Source of the DNA: Desulfosporosinus orientis DSM 765
Lineage (GTDB): Bacteria > Bacillota > Desulfitobacteriia > Desulfitobacteriales > Desulfitobacteriaceae
Direction: 5' to 3'
DNA length: 64,000 nucleotides
Assembly: GCF_000235605.1 (NCBI RefSeq)
Contig: NC_016584.1
Coordinates: 1,414,001 to 1,478,000, forward strand
Of this stretch, positions 17,239 through 24,165 are shown one piece after another (the first letter of the stretch is position 1; every line of letters begins with the position of its first letter). The notes below the pieces were generated by a model that was not told the DNA's origin, searched no databases, and was given only the letters and a program-made list of their open reading frames with translations. Position numbers and translations under genes: made by a program.

Positions 17239-17303
17239 CTCATATAACCCTGATAATTGGTTTGGGGGTTTCTACGAGGCAACCGGAATTGCTTCTCTAT
17301 GAG
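17239..17303 (+). promoter_or_regulatory. Purine riboswitch aptamer, guanine class (C74)
   Basis: All the hallmarks of the purine aptamer are present. P1 is CTCATA (17239-17244) with TATGAG (17298-17303). P2 is CCCTGA with TTTGGGG (two G-T wobbles) and a TAATTGG loop ending in the conserved GG. J2/3 is the diagnostic GTTTCTAC. P3 is GAGGCAA (17276-17282) with TTGCTTC (17289-17295) and a loop carrying the CC that pairs with the L2 GG. J3/1 is T-C, placing C17297 at the ligand-pairing position 74, which selects guanine, hypoxanthine or xanthine over adenine. It precedes the xanthine dehydrogenase operon (xdhB at 17374). Confidence 0.92.
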
Positions 17304-17345
17304 CCAGGTAAGGCTTATAGATTATGCAAAACAGGTTGCTTTTTT
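17279..17345 (+). terminator. Riboswitch expression platform: terminator that competes with the aptamer
   Basis: GCAACC (17279-17284, part of the P3 5' strand and L3) pairs with GGTTGC (17334-17339) just before TTTTTT (17340-17345). Inside it TTGC (17289-17292) pairs with GCAA (17326-17329), and CTATGAGCC (17297-17305, P1 3' strand) pairs with GGCTTATAG (17312-17320) around AGGTAA. The terminator therefore uses strands of P1 and P3 and can form only when the aptamer is not folded, the arrangement of an ON switch. Confidence 0.8.
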
Positions 17346-17373
17346 GTTGTCAAAATAATTGAGAGGTGGAAAA

Positions 17374-18216
17374 ATGAAGTACTTTCAACCAAATAGTGTG
17401 GAAGAGGCTATAGAAATGGCCCAAACATACGATGCCGCTTTTCTGGCCGGAGGAACGGATCTTGTCCTTCATATGCGTACAGGTAAAGTTCAGCCATCTG
17501 GTCTTATCGATTTAGGTAAGATTCCAGTACTTCGTGAAATTAAAGAAGATAATGGATATTTAAAGATTGGCAGTATGGCGACTTTCGAAGTATTAGGAAA
17601 CTCTGAAATGGTTTTTCAGAAAGCTCATGCGTTATGGCAGGCCTGTCAATCCATGGGTTCTCCGCAAATTCGCAATCAGGCGACATTAGGCGGAAACTTG
17701 GGAAATTGTTCACCTGCAGCAGATGGCTTACCTCCTTTGCTGGCTCTAGGTGCAGAGGTAAAGTTAATTTCACCGGAAGGAGAGGAGATTGTTCCTTTGT
17801 CCACACTCTTAAATCGTCATCCCCTCCTAGCCAACAAAGTTCTTATCCGTGAATTTCGCATTCCTTTAAAAGGAATGCAGAGCGGTTTCGCTAAACTTGG
17901 CCGTCGCCGGGCCTTAGCCATTGCTCGCCTGAGTGTTGCTATGGCAGTCAAAATGAAGGGGAGTCGGACAGAAGAAGTGCAAGTTGCCTTAGGTGCTGTC
18001 GGTAGGCGGGCCTTCTTGAGTGAATCTCTCGGCATGGCATTAAGCGGTCAAGCATTCAATGAAATATGGCTGGAAAAAGGAGTATCTGAAGTTCAGCGGA
18101 TTGTTAGGGAAGCTTTGGGTACTCGGGCATCGGCACCTTATAAACGAGTGGCGGTAGCAGGAGTATTCCGTGAGGCTTCAGTATCCATCATTCCTCAGGG
18201 AGGGAGACAAGCATGA
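17374..18216 (+). CDS. xdhB: Xanthine dehydrogenase FAD-binding subunit
   Basis: A 280-residue CoxM/XdhB-type flavoprotein subunit. FLAGGTDLVLHMR (about residue 25) and QATLGGNLGNCSPAADG (about 107-123) are the two FAD-binding loops; the C-terminal CO_deh_flav_C domain contains RRALAIARLSVA. It passes electrons from the 2Fe-2S centres to NAD+ or another acceptor. The start ATG 17374 follows GAGAGGTGG; the upstream TTG at 17359 precedes that site. It is the first gene under the purine riboswitch and overlaps xdhC by 4 bases. Confidence 0.93.
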   Translation: MKYFQPNSVEEAIEMAQTYDAAFLAGGTDLVLHMRTGKVQPSGLIDLGKIPVLREIKEDNGYLKIGSMATFEVLGNSEMVFQKAHALWQACQSMGSPQIRNQATLGGNLGNCSPAADGLPPLLALGAEVKLISPEGEEIVPLSTLLNRHPLLANKVLIREFRIPLKGMQSGFAKLGRRRALAIARLSVAMAVKMKGSRTEEVQVALGAVGRRAFLSESLGMALSGQAFNEIWLEKGVSEVQRIVREALGTRASAPYKRVAVAGVFREASVSIIPQGGRQA

Positions 18217-18680
18217 TTGAAATCAAACTGACTGTCAATGATAGGCCTTATACCATCAACGTTGAAGAGACTGAGCGTCTTATTGATACACTTCGCAGCC
18301 GTTTAGGACTTGTCGGAACAAAAGAAGGATGCGGCGAAGGAGAATGTGGCGCTTGTACAGTAATCATAGACGGTAAAACAGTAAACTCCTGTCTGGTTTT
18401 AGCTGCTCAGGCTAATGGAAGTGTAATCACTACCATCGAAGGAGTAGGAAATCGTCGCTCTCCTCATCCTGTACAGAAGGCATTTGTTGAAGCCGGAGCA
18501 GTTCAATGTGGCTTCTGTACCCCTGGGATGGTCCTAACAGCCAAAAATTTGCTGGATAAAAACCCTCAGCCTAGTGATAAGGAAATCAGAGTAGCTATGT
18601 CTGGAAACCTCTGCCGTTGTACGGGGTATGATAAAATTCTGCGTGCCGTAAAAATAGCCGCTGAGGAGGGAAAGCAATGA
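18213..18680 (+). CDS. xdhC: Xanthine dehydrogenase 2Fe-2S subunit
   Basis: A 155-residue CoxS/XdhC-type iron-sulfur subunit carrying two [2Fe-2S] sites: Cys40, 45, 48, 60 in the ferredoxin domain (GCGEGECGACTV) and the CGFCTPG plus LCRCTGYDK motifs in the helical domain. The length is standard. It is coupled by ATGA overlaps to xdhB upstream and to the molybdenum subunit gene downstream, so the three assemble as one complex. Confidence 0.95.
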   Translation: MIEIKLTVNDRPYTINVEETERLIDTLRSRLGLVGTKEGCGEGECGACTVIIDGKTVNSCLVLAAQANGSVITTIEGVGNRRSPHPVQKAFVEAGAVQCGFCTPGMVLTAKNLLDKNPQPSDKEIRVAMSGNLCRCTGYDKILRAVKIAAEEGKQ

Positions 18681-19942
18681 ATACTTCAGTGGTAGGATCA
18701 CGGGTTATTCGAGAAGATGCTTGGGGAAAGGTCTTTGGACAAACGAAATTTCCTGCCGATGTCAACTTGCCTGATCAAATTTATGGGGTCGTTCTTCGCA
18801 GTCCCCATCCCCATGCCAAAGTGTTAAGTATTAATAGTGACCAGGCTAAGAAGCTGTCTGGTGTGGTTACGGTCTTAACTGCGAAGGATGTTCCTCATAA
18901 TACTCATGGCGTTCTCTTTCGTGATCAACCTGTTCTGGCGGATTATGTTCGCATGGTAGGTGATCCGGTAGCAGTTGTCGGAGCGGAAACGGAAGAGATT
19001 GCTCGGGCTGCAGCTAAGTTGGTGGAGGTAGAGTACGAGGTTTTGCCTGCCCTCTTTGATCCGGAAGAGGCTATGAAACCGGATGTCCTTCCTCTACATC
19101 CAAACCTTAGCCCGACGAACGTGCTGTATCATTTGCCCATCCGCAAAGGAAGAGTGGAAGAGGGTTGGGCAAAGGCTGATGCAGTCGTTGAAAAAGTATA
19201 TAGTACTCAACATGTAGACCACGCTTTTTTGCAGCCTGAAGCAGTGCTGGCCTATGTTGATGAACGGGGACACATCGTTGTCCAGACGGCTACCCAATAC
19301 GCTCACTATGATCGAGGGGAAATTGCTCATGCTTTGGGTCTGCGTTTCAGTCAGGTTCAGGTAAAGACCTTAGCGGTGGGAGGAGCCTTTGGAGGTCGTG
19401 AAGACATCTCACTCCAGATCATGGCAGCCTTAATGGCACAGAAAACACTACGGCCTGTGAAAATGGAAAACAACCGGGAAGAATCTTTTTATTCCCATTC
19501 CAAGCGGCATCCCATGCGCATGTATTATAAGACTGGGGCGACCAAAGAGGGAAAACTAGTGGCTATGGAAGCAAAGTTTATCGGGGATGCCGGTGCCTAT
19601 GCTTCCTGGAGTATCAATGTTCTGCGCAAGTCGGCAGTTCATGCCAGCGGCCCCTACGAGATTCCCAATGTGTCCATTGACAGTTATGCAGTGTTTACGA
19701 ATAATCCATTTACCGGTGCCATGCGCGGCTTCGGTGCTGCTCAAACGGTGGTAGCCTATGAGAGTCAGATGGATCTTTTGGCTAAAGAAATTGGAATTTC
19801 TCCATTGGAAATTCGCTTACTCAACCTTTTTAAAGCTGGAAGTACAACGGCTACCGGACAAATCTTGACGGGTAGTGTTCCGCTGGATCAGTGCCTGGCA
19901 AAAGTGGCACCTTATCTCCAAAGAGGAGGAGATTCTCAATGA
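18677..19942 (+). CDS. xdhA: Xanthine dehydrogenase molybdenum subunit, N-terminal half
   Basis: A 421-residue protein with the a/b hammerhead domain (about residues 15-120) and the first molybdopterin-binding domain: AVGGAFGGREDIS, the RGFGAAQTVVAYESQ block (Arg-Gly-Phe-Gly cofactor loop) and PYEIPNV. Usual large subunits are about 750 residues; this one stops after the first cofactor domain, and the second domain is encoded by the next gene. The stop (TGA 19940-19942) overlaps the next start (ATG 19939), which has its own AGAGGAGGAG ribosome site, so the break is a true gene split rather than a frameshift error. Substrate is probably xanthine or hypoxanthine. Confidence 0.88.
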   Translation: MNTSVVGSRVIREDAWGKVFGQTKFPADVNLPDQIYGVVLRSPHPHAKVLSINSDQAKKLSGVVTVLTAKDVPHNTHGVLFRDQPVLADYVRMVGDPVAVVGAETEEIARAAAKLVEVEYEVLPALFDPEEAMKPDVLPLHPNLSPTNVLYHLPIRKGRVEEGWAKADAVVEKVYSTQHVDHAFLQPEAVLAYVDERGHIVVQTATQYAHYDRGEIAHALGLRFSQVQVKTLAVGGAFGGREDISLQIMAALMAQKTLRPVKMENNREESFYSHSKRHPMRMYYKTGATKEGKLVAMEAKFIGDAGAYASWSINVLRKSAVHASGPYEIPNVSIDSYAVFTNNPFTGAMRGFGAAQTVVAYESQMDLLAKEIGISPLEIRLLNLFKAGSTTATGQILTGSVPLDQCLAKVAPYLQRGGDSQ

Positions 19943-20934
19943 AAAAAAGGGGAATTGGTTTAGGCTGTTCTTGGTATGGTACAGGATATGGAAATGGTTT
20001 CCCTGATGTATCCAGTGCTTTTGTAGAAATTCATGATGATGGTTCGGCTACAGTGCTCACCGGAGCCGTAGATGTTGGTCAGGGAAGCAACACAATTTTT
20101 GCTCAGATCGCGGCAGAAGAGCTTGGACTCAAGGCTCAGGATATCTGCGTTTATTCCGGTGATACGGATGCAACCCCGGATTCCGGAACAACTGCAGCCA
20201 CACGACAAACTTATAATACTGGGAATGCTGTCCTAAAAGCTGTTCGGCAGGCAAAGTCTTCTCTTTTGGTTTTTGCAGCACGTAAATTTTCCTGCCCCAA
20301 CTCTGAGGGACTCGAACTTAAGGATGGTTATATAGGTGTCAAAGGAGATCCCTCCCGAAGAATGCCCTTAGCTGAAATGGTATTTCAAGCCCGGCTACAG
20401 GGGGAACGCTTTATAAGTGCAGAAAGCTCTACTGCATGTTCAACACCTGTCCATCCGGAAACCGGTCAGGGAGCGCCATATTGGCCTTATGCTTTTGGCT
20501 GTCAAATGGCAGAGGTTGAAGTTGATACCGAAACCGGTATGGTTCAGGTTCTCAAAGTGGTTGCTGTTCATGATGTAGGAAAAGCTTTAAACCCCACTCA
20601 AGTGGAAGGGCAAATTGCAGGTGGAGTAACTCAAGGAATTGGCTATGCCTTGCTTGAGGAAGTTGAACTGCAAGAGGGCAAAATCAAAAACCCGGCCTTT
20701 TCCAGTTACTTGATTCCCACGGCCTTAGATGTGCCTGCTATAGAAGCATTTTATGTGGAAGATGCAGAGTGTACCGGTCCTTTTGGGGCAAAGGGGCTTG
20801 GAGAACCGGCAATGCTTCCAACTGTTGCGGCTGTCATTAATGCTATTGATGATGCCGTGGGAGTAAGAATTACGTCTTTGCCAGCGACTCCAGAAAAGAT
20901 TCTGCGAGGGCTAGAAGAGAAAAAGGAGGGATAA
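19939..20934 (+). CDS. Xanthine dehydrogenase molybdenum subunit, C-terminal half
   Basis: A 331-residue protein equal to the second molybdopterin-binding domain of XdhA/CoxL-type subunits: TGAVDVGQGSNTIFAQIAAE (Q-loop), TPDSGTTAATRQTY, VHDVGKALNP and GPFGAKGLGEPAMLPTVAA, whose GLGE glutamate is the catalytic base. The start is ATG 19939 after AGAGGAGGAG; the in-frame TTG-type start at 19891 lies deep in the preceding gene. The two halves add up to about 752 residues, matching an intact XdhA. The cofactor would be bound at the interface of two polypeptides. Confidence 0.87.
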   Translation: MKKRGIGLGCSWYGTGYGNGFPDVSSAFVEIHDDGSATVLTGAVDVGQGSNTIFAQIAAEELGLKAQDICVYSGDTDATPDSGTTAATRQTYNTGNAVLKAVRQAKSSLLVFAARKFSCPNSEGLELKDGYIGVKGDPSRRMPLAEMVFQARLQGERFISAESSTACSTPVHPETGQGAPYWPYAFGCQMAEVEVDTETGMVQVLKVVAVHDVGKALNPTQVEGQIAGGVTQGIGYALLEEVELQEGKIKNPAFSSYLIPTALDVPAIEAFYVEDAECTGPFGAKGLGEPAMLPTVAAVINAIDDAVGVRITSLPATPEKILRGLEEKKEG

Positions 20935-21222
20935 AGAAAGATTCATTTAATTGGTTTAAAGCAAAAAGGGGAATTCAGTAAGAACGTCTAGTATGTTTTC
21001 CGAAAAATTTATCAAATTGATTATTCCGCAAGGTCTATGAGTAAGAATGCAAACAATTATGTCAATAGTTTAAGTTTAATCCCTTTAATGTTAGGCTTTA
21101 GATGCACTTATTCTAAAAAATTATAAGGAAGCATCCCGCAAAAGTTTAATAGAATCAGTAAATTCAGCTTAAACTACCAATTGAAATCGCATGAGGAAAT
21201 TATTTTAATGGGAGGGCTGTCC

Positions 21223-22590
21223 ATGTCAACCGTTACAAATAAGCAGAAGCCACCATCGGATCAACCAGAAGGTTTTTTAGAAAAGTATTTTCATCTCAAT
21301 GAATTAGGAACCAATGTACGAACGGAAGTATTAGCTGGAATAACCACCTTTGTTACCATGGCCTACATTTTGTTTGTCAATCCTAATATCTTAAAAGATG
21401 CAGGAATGCCGGTAAGTGCCACTTTTGCAGCGACAGCTATTGCTGCAGCCGTCGGGACACTCATTATGGGTGCCTATGCTAATTACCCAATTGCTTTAGC
21501 TCCGGGAATGGGGCTAAATGCCTTTTTTACCTATGCTGTTGTGCTTGGTATGGGGCTTAGCTGGCAAACTGCTCTTGGTGCTGTCTTTATCTCTGGACTT
21601 GTATTCTTCCTTATGACTGTGACAAAGGTTCGGGAATGGATTATTGAAGGTGTACCTCAGGTTTTGCGACTCTCTATTGGAGTAGGGATAGGCTTATTTA
21701 TTGCGTTTATTGGACTAAAAAACGGCGGTCTTATTGTATCCAACCCAGATACGTTTGTGGCTTTAGGGGATATGAAATCCCCGGGGGTTTTGGTCACAAT
21801 CTTCGGTCTCATTGTGACGGGCTGGATGATGGCCAAAAATGTTAAAGGCGGTTTGTTAATCGGTATCGCAGTGACTACTATTTTCAGCATGATCTTAGGA
21901 GTTTCTCCACTGCCGACGGGAATATCCAGCTTCATTGCAACGTCCAATCCTTTATCCGCCATCGCTCCTGTTGCATTCCAGCTTGATATTATGGGGGCTA
22001 TAAAATACGGTTTCATTTCAATCCTCTTTGCCTTTACCTTTGTTGATTTATTTGACAACATCGGTACGCTGCTAGGAGTTTCCCGCAAAGCAGGTTTGTT
22101 AGATGAAAAAGGAAACTTACCTCGTGCAGGAAAGGCCTTGATGGCAGATTCAATAGGGACTATGTTTGGGGCGACAATGGGAACTCCAACGGTAACTTCG
22201 TATATTGAAAGTGCTTCTGGTGTTGCTGAAGGCGGTAAAAGCGGATTAACAGCCGTTGTAGTAGCAGTGCTTTTTGCAATTTCCTTAATCTTTGCTCCTC
22301 TCGTTGGCTTGATACCTGGGCAAGCAACGGCGCCGGTTCTCATATTGGTTGGTGTTTTGATGATGAGTGAAGTAGTGCAAATTAATTTTGAGGACTTCAC
22401 TGAAGCTTTTCCAGCCTTTATGACTATTGTCATGATGCCATTAACCTTCTCAATTGCTCAAGGTCTTGCTTTTGGCTTCATGTCCTATACGATTATTAAA
22501 CTGATTACAGGAAAACACAAAGACAATAATGCTGTAACCTACACGTTAACGATTCTCTTTATCGTTCACTTTATCCTCGGTGGAGGCTGA
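21223..22590 (+). CDS. NCS2/AzgA-family purine permease (adenine/guanine/hypoxanthine)
   Basis: A 455-residue polytopic inner-membrane transporter with about 12-14 hydrophobic segments. TTFVTMAYILFVNPNIL and YPIALAPGMGLNAFFTY are the AzgA/PbuG signature regions of the NCS2 family; FVDLFDNIGTLLGV and GTPTVTSYIESASGV are the conserved substrate-site segments. It imports purine bases by proton symport. ATG 21223 is chosen for its GGAGGG site 6-7 nt upstream; ATG 21208 and TTG 21181 lack one. The 288-base gap before it (20935-21222) shows no riboswitch or clear promoter. Confidence 0.92.
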   Translation: MSTVTNKQKPPSDQPEGFLEKYFHLNELGTNVRTEVLAGITTFVTMAYILFVNPNILKDAGMPVSATFAATAIAAAVGTLIMGAYANYPIALAPGMGLNAFFTYAVVLGMGLSWQTALGAVFISGLVFFLMTVTKVREWIIEGVPQVLRLSIGVGIGLFIAFIGLKNGGLIVSNPDTFVALGDMKSPGVLVTIFGLIVTGWMMAKNVKGGLLIGIAVTTIFSMILGVSPLPTGISSFIATSNPLSAIAPVAFQLDIMGAIKYGFISILFAFTFVDLFDNIGTLLGVSRKAGLLDEKGNLPRAGKALMADSIGTMFGATMGTPTVTSYIESASGVAEGGKSGLTAVVVAVLFAISLIFAPLVGLIPGQATAPVLILVGVLMMSEVVQINFEDFTEAFPAFMTIVMMPLTFSIAQGLAFGFMSYTIIKLITGKHKDNNAVTYTLTILFIVHFILGGG

Positions 22591-22605
22591 TCAGCAAATC
22601 ACGAT

Positions 22606-22638
22606 TTGGAGAGATGTGTCTTCAACACATCTCTCCAA
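22606..22638 (+). terminator. Perfect hairpin after the purine permease
   Basis: TTGGAGAGATGTGT and ACACATCTCTCCAA form a perfect 14-bp stem with a 5-nt loop, but A-rich sequence follows instead of a U-tract. A second smaller inverted repeat (GGCGCTT/AAGCGCC, about 22656-22682) follows. Termination is probable but not shown by sequence alone. Confidence 0.5.
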
Positions 22639-22709
22639 GAAAAACCTTATTGCTTGGCGCTTTACATTCAACTCTAAGCGCCTTGGCATGAAAGGAAAGG
22701 ATGGGAATC

Positions 22710-24041
22710 ATGCGTATTCTCTTTAAAAATGCAACTATTGTAACAATGAATGCTGAGCGCGAGGTTATTAAGGGAGATCTGCTGGTGGATGGATCTCAGA
22801 TCGCAGCAGTTGGGGGAGTTATTGACCAAGCTGCCGACCAAATTATTGATCTAAAGGGAGATTTGCTCATTCCTGGATTAATACAAACTCATATTCATCT
22901 CTGTCAGACTTTGTTCCGGGGGCAGGGGGATGATTTAGAATTATTGGATTGGCTGAAATTAAGAATTTGGCCGCTAGAAGGCGGGCATGATCCAGAATCA
23001 ATTTATGACTCTGCCCTGCTTGGAATCGGGGAGTTATTTCTTGGCGGCACAACGACAATTGTAGACATGGAGACTGTTCATCATACCGAACATGCTTTTG
23101 AGGCTATACTTTCCAGTGGTTTGAGAGCTTTGTCCGGAAAGGTTATGATGGATGATTGTAATGAGGACATTCCACCTTCGTTGCGGGAAACCACTGAGGC
23201 TTCTCTGCAAGAAAGTGTTGATTTATTAGAAAAGTATCATGGCAAAGGAAATGGGCGTTTGGAAATAGCTCTGACTCCCCGGTTTGTTATTTCCTGTACA
23301 GATACGTTACTAAAAGAAGTCTCTCGTTTGGCTCGAGAAAAAAATGTCTTTGTCCATACTCATGCTTCTGAAAATCGTTCGGAAATTCAAGTTGTTGAGA
23401 GCACAAGGGGAATGCGCAATATCGTATACTTGGATCAAGTCGGTTTAACGGGGCCAAATCTGATTATTGCCCATTGTATTTGGCTTGATGAGGTGGAAAA
23501 GGAGATTTTGGTTAAGAGCAGGACCAGGGTATCGCATTGCCCTTCTTCTAATTTGAAGTTGGCTTCAGGAATCGCGCCGATTCCTGAACTCTTAAAACTT
23601 GGAGCGGAAGTCTCCTTGAGTGCTGACGGAGCGCCCTGCAACAATAATCTCGATGGATTCCGAGAGATGCGGCATGCTGCTTTGATTCAAAAACCTTTGC
23701 ATGGACCAACGGTCATGCCGGCCAGGGAGGTCTTTGAGTTAGCAACATTAGGAGGTGCCAGGGCCATTGGACATGAACATGATTTGGGAAGTCTAGAGGT
23801 GGGGAAAAATGCGGATTTGGCTGTCGTAACGCTCCAGGGACTGCACACTTGGCCTATTGATCATGTGGATGTATATTCACAGTTAGTTTATCAGGCAACA
23901 TCCTCAGATGTACGTTTAACCATGGTTGACGGGCAAATCGTCATGAAAGATCGGCAATTGTTAACCATTGATGTTTCTAAGCTTAAGCTAAGTTCTACGC
24001 GGAGTTTGAATCGAGTCATGAAACGAGTAGGACTACTGTAG
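22710..24041 (+). CDS. Amidohydrolase, SsnA/AtzB/deoxyadenosine deaminase-like
   Basis: A 443-residue amidohydrolase with QTHIHLCQTLFRGQGDD (metal-binding HxH plus family block), VHTHASENRSE, IIAHCIWLD, VSHCPSSNLKLASGIAP and SLSADGAPCNNNLDG (metal Asp). This branch includes SsnA, guanine deaminases, 5'-deoxyadenosine/MTA deaminases and triazine hydrolases, so substrate is not settled by motif; aminopurine or nucleoside deamination fits the context. The start ATG 22710 has AAAGG 9 nt upstream; ATG 22701 abuts it. It lies between the purine permease and adenine deaminase genes, and a hairpin ends the transcript. Confidence 0.85.
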   Translation: MRILFKNATIVTMNAEREVIKGDLLVDGSQIAAVGGVIDQAADQIIDLKGDLLIPGLIQTHIHLCQTLFRGQGDDLELLDWLKLRIWPLEGGHDPESIYDSALLGIGELFLGGTTTIVDMETVHHTEHAFEAILSSGLRALSGKVMMDDCNEDIPPSLRETTEASLQESVDLLEKYHGKGNGRLEIALTPRFVISCTDTLLKEVSRLAREKNVFVHTHASENRSEIQVVESTRGMRNIVYLDQVGLTGPNLIIAHCIWLDEVEKEILVKSRTRVSHCPSSNLKLASGIAPIPELLKLGAEVSLSADGAPCNNNLDGFREMRHAALIQKPLHGPTVMPAREVFELATLGGARAIGHEHDLGSLEVGKNADLAVVTLQGLHTWPIDHVDVYSQLVYQATSSDVRLTMVDGQIVMKDRQLLTIDVSKLKLSSTRSLNRVMKRVGLL

Positions 24042-24066
24042 AGAGACAGCGGACTTCACCGACTTT

Positions 24067-24092
24067 GGCTTGGCTTCTTAGCCAAGCCTTTA
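24067..24092 (+). terminator. Terminator after the SsnA-like gene
   Basis: GGCTTGGCT-tctt-AGCCAAGCC is a perfect 9-bp stem with a 4-nt loop followed by TTTACAAT; the U-tract is short. Confidence 0.7.
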
Positions 24093-24165
24093 CAATATCA
24101 CTCGGAAAATATAACACTGGCACCTGCCAGGTTTTCAAATATCTGTTGGATGGGAGTGAAATAGT

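Noticed and set aside
19891-19938. Longer start for the C-terminal xanthine dehydrogenase half
   Set aside because: That start lies inside the upstream coding region without a ribosome site, whereas ATG 19939 has AGAGGAGGAG immediately upstream.
12232-20934. Search for in-frame UGA selenocysteine codons in the hydroxylases
   Set aside because: All hydroxylase frames are continuous. This family uses a labile selenium ligand on the Mo cofactor, consistent with yqeB/yqeC, so encoded Sec is not expected.
21657-22433. 258-residue - strand frame opposite the purine permease
   Set aside because: It is the antisense of a well-supported NCS2 transporter; its length reflects the permease's biased codon composition.
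22684-22700. TTGGCATGAAAGG as a sigma-54 promoter for the SsnA-like gene
   Set aside because: The -24-like block is present but no TTGC follows at the required spacing.
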